Shown piece by piece: positions 17,715 through 26,754 of a DNA stretch of 64,000 nucleotides. A program made the position numbers and the translations under genes. The stretch covers positions 5,642,001 to 5,706,000 of the forward strand of contig NZ_CP150227.1 in NCBI RefSeq assembly GCF_037971845.1. Reading direction: 5' to 3'. How positions within the stretch are numbered: position 1 is the first letter of the stretch; each line of letters starts with the position of its first letter. The notes beneath the pieces were generated by a model. That model saw nothing but the letters and a program-made list of their open reading frames with translations, made no database searches and was not told where the DNA came from. Source of the DNA: Paenibacillus sp. FSL R5-0766 (lineage in GTDB: Bacteria; Bacillota; Bacilli; Paenibacillales; Paenibacillaceae).

Positions 17715-18938
17715 TTACTTACTTATAAACTCTACCATCTTCTGATGTAATTCCTTCTCGGAACATTGAAAAATACCATTAAAATCCTGAGGGTCACGGA
17801 TCAATTTGTTTAACTGGTCTATTCCATATTGTTGAACAACAAACTCCACAAATAGGAACGAAAACTGAAAACCCTTCATCGTTTCGAATTCCCAGGTATC
17901 ATTATCTAATTGTTCGAACGTTGGGATCTCTAAATTGTGAATAGACTCTTCTGTTGAACCTTCAATAAAGTCCTGAGTCATGAGCTTGGCTTCATATCCA
18001 CCAATTCCTTGCCTTATCCATTTCGGAGCCTTCGGATTAATTTCACTTATTAGCCACATGGCGAACAAGTGAACCGTACCTTTAAGAATCGATTGATAGG
18101 TATGCTCCGGTCCTGGATTTAATGGAGATACAATTTTGAGAATACTCCCTTCATAGGTACCCATGAACCAATTCGGAGCATCTGCTTCTCCGACCGCTTG
18201 GTGAAACGATGGCATATCAGGATATACTTCAATCGTTACTTTTCGCGTTGGATGATAATTGTACTTTAGCGAGATTCGTTCAATATGATCACTTAGTTCA
18301 TTAAACAAATCATGGTGTACTTTATTGGGCGTATTGTTCAATCGCTCGTTTTCACCCTTATTAACAATTGAAATCAAATCTTGAATAGACATGATCGTAA
18401 CGCCTCCCCATTCTTTCAGTTCCTTTTTAAGTTTTTCCAAAGCTCTATAGAGTCTGTTTTTTACTGCACTCTCACGCATCCCTACAATCTTAGAAATTTC
18501 AAGCAATGTGCAGTCCACAAAAAAGCGTAATGCAATGATTTCCTGGTCGGTTTCATTTAACTTTTTCAGCGCAACTCCGATATCAATTCGAAAATCAACA
18601 TACTTCGTAAATTCAAGGGAGATCGACTGTGATTCATATTCCGTAAAATCAAACGGCGTTTCTTTTTTTCGCGATAATCTTCGATATTCGTTTTTCACTG
18701 TATTCTGAGCAATCTTGAATATCCATGTAAATAAATTTGATTTCCCTTGGAATCGGTGAAGATTCTCGACTGCTTTTAAAAACACCTGTTGAGTCAAATC
18801 ATCTGCAACCATCGGATTCAATTTCAGCGAAAAGTACTTGCAAATTCTTTGACGATACAGCTCATAAGTGTTTTCAAAGTTAGTGATACGTTCCTGTTTA
18901 TCCGGATAAACAGGTTTTGTGTCATGAGCTCCTGACAT
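17715..18938 (-). CDS. ECF sigma factor fused to a degenerate metallopeptidase-like domain
   Basis: A 407-residue fusion. Residues 1 to about 178 form a complete ECF sigma factor: region 2 (NPMVADDLTQQVFLKAVENL, NLFTWIFKIAQNTVKNEYRR) and region 4 (QEIIALRFFVDCTLLEISKIVGM). Residues about 183 to 407 resemble the peptidase MA/gluzincin fold found in Bacillales proteins, but the zinc motif HExxH appears as KGTVH and the second glutamate motif W..EG..EY as WIRQGIGGYE, so it should not bind zinc. An in-frame ATG at 18392 has its own GGAGG ten bases upstream, so the C-terminal half (226 residues) may also be made separately. Start at 18938 follows GAGGAGG. The neighbours give no clear regulon. Confidence 0.85.
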   Translation of the reverse strand: MSGAHDTKPVYPDKQERITNFENTYELYRQRICKYFSLKLNPMVADDLTQQVFLKAVENLHRFQGKSNLFTWIFKIAQNTVKNEYRRLSRKKETPFDFTEYESQSISLEFTKYVDFRIDIGVALKKLNETDQEIIALRFFVDCTLLEISKIVGMRESAVKNRLYRALEKLKKELKEWGGVTIMSIQDLISIVNKGENERLNNTPNKVHHDLFNELSDHIERISLKYNYHPTRKVTIEVYPDMPSFHQAVGEADAPNWFMGTYEGSILKIVSPLNPGPEHTYQSILKGTVHLFAMWLISEINPKAPKWIRQGIGGYEAKLMTQDFIEGSTEESIHNLEIPTFEQLDNDTWEFETMKGFQFSFLFVEFVVQQYGIDQLNKLIRDPQDFNGIFQCSEKELHQKMVEFISK

Positions 18939-19157
18939 GGTAAGAACCTCCTCTTGATTTACAATGAATTAGACACCAGAGAGAGTCAGAAGGCCACATA
19001 AATATAAAATAAATATGTATTCAATCTTTCAGGTTTGTTACTTACAGGACTAATCACCCTTTTTGAAATCTCACTTCATATCATCTCTATGATTTCATAT
19101 CTTTACAAATTTATAATGATAAGCAAAGATTGGAGTAGTTCTGGAGGGAATCACATC

Positions 19158-19163
19158 ATGTAA
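19158..19163 (+). other. Start-stop AUG-UAA pair with ribosome binding site
   Basis: GGAGGG at 19143-19148 is followed nine bases later by ATG TAA. It lies 30 bases before the real start of the next gene. May be chance. Confidence 0.3.
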
Positions 19164-19193
19164 CCGACTTCCCAAAATGAAGGAGAGATAATA

Positions 19194-20012
19194 ATGAAAT
19201 ACGCCAATGTTTTATTATCAAGCGTCATTGTTTTAGGTAGCTTAGGCACGTTATCAACTGCATCATCTTCACTTCATACTTCAGATAAAATAGCACATAT
19301 TGCTGCTAACTCAACATCTGTGAACTCTTCGACATACCAGAGTATATCTAAGTTTGAAAAAACAAAAGGCTCAAACAAAATTGTCTGGAGAGGTGACGAC
19401 ATCACGATAACCGCGAACACCTTAAAGCTAGATGTTGCTGCTGATTTTGAGCAAAACATCATTGACACCATTGTAGTTACTCATGGTAAAGAAAAGCACA
19501 CCCTACAAACGGGAGATTTTGAAGTTAAATTATTGGATATAACTAGTGTTGCTGAATCTCCATCGAATGAATGGATTACTATCCAAGTAGAAAAAAGTGC
19601 TGGTAGCAACCTCATTCTCATGAACCTTAAAACAGGAAAGTACACGATTATAAACGAACGTCTTGAAAAAGCAGGTAAACAAAATGTAGAAACCATTTCA
19701 TCATATAATTGGTCACCAAAAGAAGACATCATTGCATTTTCTTATGGAAGTACGGATAAAAGCACGTTAGCAATATACGACACTAAGAAAGACAGTGTTG
19801 TTTATCTCCCTCGGGCAACCAACTATATTAGCACCGGTTTAATTTTATGGCATAAGAACGGAAAGAATATGGATTACATTAGTGAGTATCCTTCAGATCA
19901 ATGGATTCTTTTCAGATATGATACAGAAACCAAAAAAGTTAAGCCTGTAAAAAAAATCACAAAAAAAGAATTTCAGCAGTGGTTCAAATTAGATAAATAT
20001 CCTACAAAATAA
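19194..20012 (+). CDS. Secreted protein of unknown function, propeller-like
   Basis: A 272-residue protein with an N-terminal signal sequence (MKYANVLLSSVIVLGSLGTL) and no lipobox. The mature part has repeats reminiscent of TolB/PD40 blades, for example SPSNEWITIQVEKSAGSNLILMN and SPKEDIIAFSYGSTDKSTLAIY, each with a strand pattern ending in a short hydrophobic strand. It starts behind AAGGAGAG and runs divergently from the sigma-fusion gene 255 bp away, so the sigma factor might drive it, though no matching promoter pair is obvious. Function unknown. Confidence 0.75.
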   Translation: MKYANVLLSSVIVLGSLGTLSTASSSLHTSDKIAHIAANSTSVNSSTYQSISKFEKTKGSNKIVWRGDDITITANTLKLDVAADFEQNIIDTIVVTHGKEKHTLQTGDFEVKLLDITSVAESPSNEWITIQVEKSAGSNLILMNLKTGKYTIINERLEKAGKQNVETISSYNWSPKEDIIAFSYGSTDKSTLAIYDTKKDSVVYLPRATNYISTGLILWHKNGKNMDYISEYPSDQWILFRYDTETKKVKPVKKITKKEFQQWFKLDKYPTK

Positions 20013-20065
20013 TAAAAAAATTGGATTAAACGTAAAATACGTTTCTTCAGTTCAACTTATATAGC

Positions 20066-20106
20066 AAAAAGGCGAGTCTCCATTAATCGGGGGACTCGCC
20101 TTCTTT
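20066..20106. terminator. Bidirectional terminator between convergent genes
   Basis: AAGGCGAGTCTCC pairs with GGGGGACTCGCCTT; T-rich on the plus side and A-rich before it, so it serves the secreted protein gene and dnaB. Confidence 0.85.
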
Positions 20107-20123
20107 CTATATAATAAATATAT

Positions 20124-21659
20124 TTAAGAAGTGCCTTTTTGCTTACTCGCCTGCATCTGCTGGGCGAATCTCATCATCTCTTCAAACTCTTCCTCGGATA
20201 CGGCGTCTCCATCAGTGCTTATGTCTTGTACAATCGGAATTTCGGGCTTGGCTTTGGTTCCTTTGCCGTATGTACGGGTACGGGTTCCAGCTGCACCAGC
20301 AGCCTGTTTGCCTTTGACCTTGGCCTGATCGCGAATATATTGCACAGCTTTCTCATATGAGTTTACCTGCTTAAGCAACATGTTGGAGGCAATGGCCTCA
20401 ACGAAGTTACGGTTAATCCGCTGCTCTCCGCCGGTTACAAGTAATGCCATCAAATAATGAATGAGTACATTGATGACTTCTCCCGGCAACTTGTAGCTCA
20501 GATCAATTTTCTCAAATATATCGATCAGATTGTCCGGTACTGCGCCCGGGAAAAATGTCTGCAACAGACGTGTGTATGGCTCATTGCGCAACATCATATT
20601 GTATTGATGAATATCACACTTGGTCATAAATTGCGGAGGTACTTCGACGTAATATTCCATCTGCACTCCATGCTCAACAGGTGGTTCACCAGAGTCCTCT
20701 TTCCGTTCAGGCTCCTCCATATGCTGTCTCAGTGCCACGACCTTGGCTGCCTGTACAGTCTGTTGTTCATGACGCTTCTTCGTCTGTCTAAACTGCATGC
20801 TCGCCTTATGCTGGAGGTCATCCAGAATCAGCTGGCCCTGTGGACTGAAAATATCATCTTCATCCAGCAGTCGGCATACATCCTGCACACTGAGATTAAA
20901 CTTGTTCACGACATAATTTACAATGCCTAGTTGTTCATGATCAAATCGCAATTGTTCTACATGACGACGATTGACCGACTCCCGCGGGAAACGCAAAATA
21001 ATGTCGGCATAGTTCAAACTGTTTTCTTCCGCTGCATCATTCGTGCCTGTCCGCTGGGCCGTAGTTGATACTTCCGACAAAGCCTGCTCCAACTCGTAAT
21101 CAATCACGTGGGTATTCAATTCAAATATATCGTAAAAGGGAACGGAAATATTCTCTTTATTGGCTGCCGGATAAGGCGCGTCCCCATTTTCCACTGCCGA
21201 GAAACCCGAACGCAGGGAAAGGACGGCGAATTTGCCTATCTTGTCACGAAGCAGCAGTGTCAAATGCTGTGTCCGGAAAAACTCTGCCGGAGAGAGCGGC
21301 GGTTGCAGCTCATATTCGTAGATGTAATCATCATTTTCCGGTATATATAGCCGTGAAGTCTGAAGTAGCCCCACTGCCTCAAGCTTGGATGTCTGCTCTA
21401 ACAAATATTTGCGCCCTTTCTCACTTGGCTCTAGCCCAAGTGTCATGAACAGCCTCCGTTGCTGTTCAAGCGGCGAATAACCAACCTGTTCACCGGGAAG
21501 ATGCTGAAACAACAGCCGATACAAGCCAACCGCAAAAGCACCTACCATGGGCTGATATGCTCCTGTAAGCATACGGTCATCCAGGGCGCTAAGTCCAAAC
21601 TCCCTGTATACGCAGTAGCGATGATGTTCAGTATAATGGTGCAGATTCTTCATGCGCAT
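20124..21659 (-). CDS. dnaB: Replication initiation and membrane attachment protein DnaB (Firmicute type)
   Basis: Helper protein for loading the replicative helicase at oriC and during restart, 511 residues. It is not the DnaB helicase of Proteobacteria. The N-terminal part (YREFGLSALDDRMLTGAYQPMVGAFAVGLYRLLF) and the DnaD/DnaB_2 segment near residues 370 to 460 (YELPGEVINVLIHYLM region) are recognisable. The start follows GGAGA seven bases upstream. In Bacillus subtilis dnaI follows dnaB directly; here the next gene on this strand is missing and a convergent gene takes its place, so dnaI must be elsewhere. Confidence 0.88.
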   Translation of the reverse strand: MRMKNLHHYTEHHRYCVYREFGLSALDDRMLTGAYQPMVGAFAVGLYRLLFQHLPGEQVGYSPLEQQRRLFMTLGLEPSEKGRKYLLEQTSKLEAVGLLQTSRLYIPENDDYIYEYELQPPLSPAEFFRTQHLTLLLRDKIGKFAVLSLRSGFSAVENGDAPYPAANKENISVPFYDIFELNTHVIDYELEQALSEVSTTAQRTGTNDAAEENSLNYADIILRFPRESVNRRHVEQLRFDHEQLGIVNYVVNKFNLSVQDVCRLLDEDDIFSPQGQLILDDLQHKASMQFRQTKKRHEQQTVQAAKVVALRQHMEEPERKEDSGEPPVEHGVQMEYYVEVPPQFMTKCDIHQYNMMLRNEPYTRLLQTFFPGAVPDNLIDIFEKIDLSYKLPGEVINVLIHYLMALLVTGGEQRINRNFVEAIASNMLLKQVNSYEKAVQYIRDQAKVKGKQAAGAAGTRTRTYGKGTKAKPEIPIVQDISTDGDAVSEEEFEEMMRFAQQMQASKQKGTS

Positions 21660-22046
21660 AGCCTGATCTCCTTCTCCCCAAAAGTATGTTTATCTATTCT
21701 ATCATAAATGTCTGATCATCAAATGCTCAAAAACAGGTAAAAAGATGGCCTGTTCTCGCTCCGTTTCGTCCTAGGTCGACATCATTCACGTTTTCGCCGA
21801 ATTCAGCAAAATTCTAAAATAAAAATGTCGAGAGCCGCTAGAATACTATAAAAGCTGTAGCCGCAGAATACAAGGGAATATCTAAAGAGAATGTTCTCCA
21901 GATGTATATGAAGTACAAGTCTACAATAATCCTTCTAATAAAAATGAACAGCAAAAAAGCCTTCCCTTTGTACTCGTAAGCGTTTACGACAAAGACAAGA
22001 CTTTCACGCGATTACAGTGGCACATGTGTTGCCTCTTTCCATCAAT
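21660..22046. other. Intergenic region without a gene
   Basis: A 387-bp stretch upstream of dnaB. Apart from a short palindrome at 21975-21990 (TCGTAAGCGTTTACGA, which looks somewhat like a cre site), nothing coding or structural is clear. Confidence 0.4.
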
Positions 22047-22340
22047 CTAAAACATTCTGTACCCACCCAAACGTAACTTCTGAATCGTCCAGCCACTGAT
22101 TACCGCACCAGCCAGTCCAGCGATGCCCGTCATATAGTCTACAATCTGGAAAGAACCCAGATGTGACATCAGAGATGACGAATGATCCCATAGAGAGTAC
22201 ACAACAATAGGCAGAATTACAATGATGAACAGATAGGAAGGAAACCAGGTAGTCTTCATCAGCATGTTCAGAATGAAACCGATACCAAACATCATAACGA
22301 AAAATAATACCATCAATACCAACACAGGTATAAATTGCAT
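22047..22340 (-). CDS. yuiB: YuiB-like small membrane protein
   Basis: A 97-residue protein with three predicted membrane segments. The start MQFIPVLVLMVLFFVMMFGIG and the following FILNMLMKTTWFPSYLF match the YuiB family of Bacillales. The start at 22340 was chosen because it removes a charged leader and lies 11 bases after GAGGTG. YuiB is encoded near yumB and yumC in B. subtilis, and here an NDH-2 and a YumC are close by, which supports the name. Function is unknown. Confidence 0.7.
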   Translation of the reverse strand: MQFIPVLVLMVLFFVMMFGIGFILNMLMKTTWFPSYLFIIVILPIVVYSLWDHSSSLMSHLGSFQIVDYMTGIAGLAGAVISGWTIQKLRLGGYRMF

Positions 22341-22535
22341 CGGGCGACATTCACCTCTTCTTTCACACATTCAGGTTTCACTTCTGGATAGTAGTTAGTG
22401 TACCGCAAAAAATGTGGCGAAGCAACGAACTTTCTGGACAAATTTCCCTATATTTATACTCTGTTCATTTGCCCTTCTGCTTCATGTTGGGATACAATGT
22501 AAACGATAAAGCAATCACCCGTCCCTTATAGTGCG

Positions 22536-22566
22536 TGTTCAAAATCAAAAGCGGACTTTTTGAACA
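22536..22566 (+). repeat. Short TGTTCAAAA palindromic element, family 3 (deleted form)
   Basis: 31 bp with inverted ends TGTTCAAAA and TTTTTGAACA. The right part matches the right end of the element at 40118-40285. CTTATAG is repeated directly at 22525-22531 and 22571-22577, which looks like a target duplication. Confidence 0.7.
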
Positions 22567-22614
22567 ACCTCTTATAGGGATTTGGAAATATACCTTGCAG
22601 GAGGAACACAACCA

Positions 22615-23361
22615 ATGAACGAAGCCGCATCAACACTGGAGGGCTGGTACGCCCTGCATGATTTTCGCTCGATTAACTGGGCCGCCTGGAAAGCAGCAGA
22701 TGATGAAGAACGCGCTGTAGCACTGGACGAGCTTCAGGAATTCTGGAAAGAATGGAAAGAAGTCGAGGATTCATCCAAAGGAAGTACCGTTGTATATACG
22801 GTTGTAGGTCAAAAAGCAGACCTCGTCATGATGCACCTGCGTGAAACGCTGGAAGATCTGAAGGCTGTTGAGAACGCGTTTAACAAAACGATGTTTGCCC
22901 AATACACAACCAAATCGTATTCCTACGTCAGTGTAGTGGAACTGAGCAACTATCTTGGCAAAGAAGGCGAAGACCCGATGCAAAATCCGGATATTATCGC
23001 CCGTCTGAAACCTGTTCTGCCACAACGACAATACATCTGCTTCTATCCGATGAACAAAAAACGTGAGCTGAATGACAACTGGTACATGCTTTCCATGGAC
23101 GAGCGTCGCACCATGATGCGCAGTCACGGCATGATTGGCCGCAGCTATGCGGGTAAAGTGAAACAGATCATTACCGGCTCTGTCGGTTTCGACGACTGGG
23201 AATGGGGCGTTACGTTATTTGCGGATGATGCACTTCAGTTCAAAAAACTCGTCTATGAGATGCGTTTCGATGAAGTTAGCGCCCGTTATGGCGAATTCGG
23301 TTCGTTCTATGTGGGAAGTCTGTTGAACGAAGGAACACTGGAAGACATGCTTAAGCTGTAA
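22615..23361 (+). CDS. hemQ: Coproheme decarboxylase HemQ (chlorite dismutase-like)
   Basis: Final enzyme of the coproporphyrin-dependent heme pathway, converting coproheme III to heme b with hydrogen peroxide; 248 residues, the normal size. The start at 22615 follows GCAGGAGG; the frame is open from 22582 but that part covers the ribosome binding site. The substrate-binding Tyr region is [16 protein letters not shown], the heme-ligand His lies in [16 protein letters not shown], and the fold signature [14 protein letters not shown] is intact. It stands alone between yuiB and an NDH-2 gene. It supplies the heme later used by the CtaA product encoded at 49.8 kb. Confidence 0.93.
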   Translation: MNEAASTLEGWYALHDFRSINWAAWKAADDEERAVALDELQEFWKEWKEVEDSSKGSTVVYTVVGQKADLVMMHLRETLEDLKAVENAFNKTMFAQYTTKSYSYVSVVELSNYLGKEGEDPMQNPDIIARLKPVLPQRQYICFYPMNKKRELNDNWYMLSMDERRTMMRSHGMIGRSYAGKVKQIITGSVGFDDWEWGVTLFADDALQFKKLVYEMRFDEVSARYGEFGSFYVGSLLNEGTLEDMLKL

Positions 23362-23381
23362 ACATCATGCAAAGCACAATA

Positions 23382-23431
23382 AAGCACCGCGACACCTCCT
23401 GTAAAGGATATTGTCAGCGGTGCTTTATTAT
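23382..23431 (+). terminator. Terminator after hemQ
   Basis: AATAAAGCACCGC pairs with GCGGTGCTTTATT across a 25-base loop; symmetric, so it may also act on the opposite strand. Confidence 0.75.
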
Positions 23432-23468
23432 CTATCTATATTCTACTACCTCAAGCTTGATTTAGATC

Positions 23469-23643
23469 TATAATGTTTGAACTATTTATTTACACAAAAT
23501 CGGAAAGGACAGAAAAAACCTGAAAAAGCGAAGCTACAAGCTTTCTGCAAGAAAGCTGCATCGGAAGCATATGCTATCACCGGATTTTCCCTTTAAAAAA
23601 GGGAATCAAAAAAATCTGGGGATAACAGCGATTGGAAGGTTAT
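23469..23643 (-). repeat. Palindromic dispersed repeat, family 2, copy B
   Basis: Shares GGACAGAAAAAACCTGAA and the AAATCTGGGGATAACAGCGATTGG core with copies A and D. A 45-base segment with AAGCTTTCTGCAAGAAAGCT replaces part of the core, and the far end is cut just beside the stop codon of the next gene. Confidence 0.8.
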
Positions 23644-23647
23644 GTCT

Positions 23648-23902
23648 CTAATCCTCGTCCTCTTCATCTACCGCTTTCAGCGATTCGAGGAACTCGGCTG
23701 TGGCCCGATCACGGTCACGACCCTTCTCTTTAAGCCGCTCAATCGCAGGCATAATGAGAATATCCACTTCTTTCTGCACGATATAGGCCAGATCATACTG
23801 ATCCTGTTCCTCCAGATAACCACCGACCTGCATCAGGGCGTTGTATCGATCCAGCTCTTCACGTGTTAGTAGTCCCCGGACCTGAACACTGCAATGTCTC
23901 AT
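23648..23902 (-). CDS. Conserved small acidic protein of unknown function
   Basis: An 84-residue soluble, largely helical protein with an acidic tail (LKAVDEEDED). Not a family I can name. Its ATG overlaps the stop codon of the upstream NDH-2 gene (ATGA), so it is translationally coupled to it and may act with it. The coding frame ends five bases from repeat copy B. Confidence 0.7.
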   Translation of the reverse strand: MRHCSVQVRGLLTREELDRYNALMQVGGYLEEQDQYDLAYIVQKEVDILIMPAIERLKEKGRDRDRATAEFLESLKAVDEEDED

Positions 23903-25092
23903 CCAAAAAACCGCCCTTTCTTCAGGACTAGCGGAATACCACCAATGATGAACAGATAACGCAGATCAACCAGCTTCTTCAACTGAGCTGCTTTCCAGCC
24001 CTTGTATTTCTTGCCGCCTACAACGGCAATGGCTTCACCTTTACCCAATGAGGCAACCGTGCCTTTGCTTGTAAATACAAAAGGTTGTGGCTGTTTCTTG
24101 CGAATGGATGCCACGACGTTCTTGGCGCAATTCACACCCTGCTGCATCGCAATCTGGGCTGTTGGCGGATAAGGCCGTCCTTCAGCATTGAACACAAGTG
24201 AATTATCACCAATGACATAGACATGCTCATGCCCTGGAGCACGCAAGTAGTCGTCTACTTTCACACGTCCTCGCATCACTTCAAGACCTGCCTGTTCCAG
24301 TAGTGAGTTACCGCGAATACCGCCGGTCCATACGACTGTAGCCGCATCGAGCTTTTCACCCTCACCCACAATAACCCCGTCCGGGAGACATTGCTTGATT
24401 GGAACACCAATCTTGAAAGTAACGCCCTTCTTCTTGAGCACATTCATCGCATGTTCTACCAATTCCGGATCAAATCCAGGCAAAGCCGAAGGTGCTGCCT
24501 CTACATTGTAGATATGCACGTGTTTCGGATTCACGTCGAACTCCTTGCACAGCTGTGGAATACGATCTGCAAGTTCAGCTACGAATTCAACACCACTGAA
24601 ACCCGCTCCACCTACGACAAACCGAATACGATTTCGTTTGTTATCGTTTTTGTACATCGCAAATTGATATTCGATGTGTTCACGAATCAGTCTGACCGAG
24701 TTAATGCTGCGGATTGTCATGGCGTGATCGAGCATCCCCGGAATACCGAAGGTCTCAGGCTCACCGCCTAGTCCAATAATCAGATAATCATAGGATAACG
24801 TGCCGTCCTCCAGAATAATCTTCCGATCCTGCAGACGAATCTCCTTCACGGAAGACTTGACCAGATCAATCTTGAACTCATCAATCAGCTTGGAAATGGG
24901 CACTCTTGCATGCTCAATGGTATCCGTGCCGGCTGCCGGCATATGTAGATGTGTAGTAATATAATGATAATCATGCCGATTTACCAATGTGACGTCGGCC
25001 TCGTTATAGTTCAATTCCTTCTGCAGCCGCTGGGCTGTCAGAATCCCGCCATAGCCCGCGCCGAGGATGACGATTTTGGGAATACTGCTCAT
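23899..25092 (-). CDS. Type II NADH dehydrogenase (NDH-2, YumB/Ndh-like)
   Basis: Membrane-bound flavoenzyme passing electrons from NADH to menaquinone without pumping protons; 397 residues. The start at 25092 follows AAGGGG; an upstream extension to 25185 is not used. The FAD motif VILGAGYGG lies at residues 6 to 14, the NADH motif VVGGAGFSGVEF near 160 to 172, and the quinone-side AQIAMQQG near 310. Three residues of its stop region overlap the next gene. A similar but shorter enzyme is encoded at 42 kb. Confidence 0.92.
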   Translation of the reverse strand: MSSIPKIVILGAGYGGILTAQRLQKELNYNEADVTLVNRHDYHYITTHLHMPAAGTDTIEHARVPISKLIDEFKIDLVKSSVKEIRLQDRKIILEDGTLSYDYLIIGLGGEPETFGIPGMLDHAMTIRSINSVRLIREHIEYQFAMYKNDNKRNRIRFVVGGAGFSGVEFVAELADRIPQLCKEFDVNPKHVHIYNVEAAPSALPGFDPELVEHAMNVLKKKGVTFKIGVPIKQCLPDGVIVGEGEKLDAATVVWTGGIRGNSLLEQAGLEVMRGRVKVDDYLRAPGHEHVYVIGDNSLVFNAEGRPYPPTAQIAMQQGVNCAKNVVASIRKKQPQPFVFTSKGTVASLGKGEAIAVVGGKKYKGWKAAQLKKLVDLRYLFIIGGIPLVLKKGRFFG

Positions 25093-25230
25093 GTCTATAC
25101 CCCTTCCGGTTTCACTTGCATCAGCCCGATCTTGGGTGAGATGCAAAATGCACATACTTACAAATATTGATGAGGTCTTGCCCATTATGACGACAAATGT
25201 TAACTTCGCGAATTTTATTTAAACGTTTGC

Positions 25231-25345
25231 ATCAATTTCATAACTCACTAAAAATGGATTTTATGAAACTAGATATCGACGTATCGAACCGTTTTGATCT
25301 ATATCTAGACTTGATTGAAGCAACTAAAGGGTTTATGAAATTGAT
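25231..25345 (+). mobile_element. MITE-like element, family 1, copy 1, with 8-bp flanking duplication
   Basis: 115 bp with perfect 12-bp inverted ends (ATCAATTTCATA and TATGAAATTGAT). ACGTTTGC is repeated directly at 25223-25230 and 25346-25353, exactly next to the ends. No coding capacity. A copy with about 90 percent identity lies in opposite orientation at 32812. Confidence 0.85.
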
Positions 25346-25596
25346 ACGTTTGCACGCAAGTTATCGTTTCAAGTTGTGAAATTAACCACAAGATTCTACA
25401 AAACACGGGATCTGTCTTCATATTACATATTGACTCTAAATTAGACAAAAAAACACATAGTACAGGTCAAGGATATCTGTATTTCTAGTAAAGATCAAGG
25501 TTTTTTTTGTTATTTTTCATAACCTTTCATTTCCAATTTCATCCTATTCTCATCTGATCTTCATCAATTGTTCCCAGTTTCGTGACGCCGCTAACT

Positions 25597-25624
25597 TTGC
25601 AACCCTGAATACACCGTTTATAAT
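25597..25624 (+). promoter_or_regulatory. Sigma-A type promoter for yumC
   Basis: TTGCAA, 16 bp, TATAAT, about 90 bases before the start codon. Confidence 0.55.
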
Positions 25625-25722
25625 AGGAAAGACAGTTCAGCACCCATGCCGGTTACGATTTCCGTAGCCTGCACATTCTTTCTGTTAACTACCTATTAAA
25701 ATATGAAAGGTGTTGTTGATTC

Positions 25723-26724
25723 TTGACTGCACAAAATTCCAGTCATGATATGACTGATTTACTTATTATCGGTGGAGGCCCTGCGGGTCTGTTCGCCGCG
25801 TTTTATGGTGGGATGCGTCAGGCATCCGTTACACTGGTTGAAAGTATGCCACAGCTTGGCGGACAACTTGCCGCTCTTTACCCGGAGAAATACATCTATG
25901 ATGTAGCCGGATTCCCGAAAGTAACAGCTCAGGAACTGGTGAATAACCTCGTTGAGCAAATGAATCATTTTAACCCGAACATCCGCCTTGAAGAAAAGGT
26001 TGTATCGGTGGAGAAAAAGGATGAACAACATTTCATCGTGAAGACGGATGAGAATGAATATCATGCCAAAGCCGTCATTATTACAGCTGGTGTAGGTGCA
26101 TTCGAACCACGTCGCCTGGAGCTTGAAGGTGCTGCCAAGTTCGAGAAGAGCAACCTGCACTACTTCATCAGTGATCTGAATGCCTTCGCTGGCAAAAAGG
26201 TACTGATCAGTGGCGGCGGTGACTCCGCGGTAGACTGGGCACTCATGCTGGAGCCTATCGCTGAGCAAGTGACGCTGATCCATCGCCGGGACAAGTTCCG
26301 TGCGCATGAGCACAGTGTCGAAAACCTGATGAATTCCAAGGTGAATGTCGTTACACCGACCGAAATCACGGAACTTCACGGAGATGACACGATTACCAAA
26401 GTAACCCTTTCCCATGTGAAAACCAAAGAAACTCAGGAAATCGAAGTAGATGATGTGATCGTTAACTTTGGATTTGTCTCTTCTCTCGGACCGATTGCCG
26501 AATGGGGAATCGAAATTGATAGTAACTCCATCGTTGTTGATTCCCGCATGGAAACATCCATTCCAGGAATCTTCGCTGCCGGTGATATCACAACATATCC
26601 GGGTAAACTGAAACTGATCGCTGTCGGATTCGGCGAAGCTCCAACAGCTGTCAACAATGCGAAGGTATACTTCGATCCGGATGCCAAGTTGTCCCCAGGA
26701 CACAGCAGTAACATGAAACGCTAG
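25723..26724 (+). CDS. yumC: Ferredoxin/flavodoxin-NADP+ reductase, thioredoxin reductase-like (YumC)
   Basis: Cytoplasmic flavoenzyme moving electrons between NADPH and ferredoxin or flavodoxin; 333 residues. FAD-binding [18 protein letters not shown] near residue 15, [18 protein letters not shown] near 45, NADPH-binding [15 protein letters not shown] near 155 and AAGDIT near 285. It lacks the CxxC pair of true thioredoxin reductases, as expected for this group. The start is a TTG at 25723 behind AAAGGTG. Confidence 0.9.
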   Translation: MTAQNSSHDMTDLLIIGGGPAGLFAAFYGGMRQASVTLVESMPQLGGQLAALYPEKYIYDVAGFPKVTAQELVNNLVEQMNHFNPNIRLEEKVVSVEKKDEQHFIVKTDENEYHAKAVIITAGVGAFEPRRLELEGAAKFEKSNLHYFISDLNAFAGKKVLISGGGDSAVDWALMLEPIAEQVTLIHRRDKFRAHEHSVENLMNSKVNVVTPTEITELHGDDTITKVTLSHVKTKETQEIEVDDVIVNFGFVSSLGPIAEWGIEIDSNSIVVDSRMETSIPGIFAAGDITTYPGKLKLIAVGFGEAPTAVNNAKVYFDPDAKLSPGHSSNMKR

Positions 26725-26754
26725 TTTTGCTGAAATAACTATATTGATACAAAA

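Larger units (their letters stand above)
25093..25722. other. Intergenic region with MITE-like element and yumC promoter
   Basis: A 630-bp gap between divergent genes. It holds the 115-bp element at 25231-25345 and a promoter at 25597-25624. No further gene is seen. Confidence 0.6.

Noticed and set aside
21975..21990. cre site before dnaB
   Set aside because: TCGTAAGCGTTTACGA is symmetric but deviates at both outer bases and has no nearby sugar gene.
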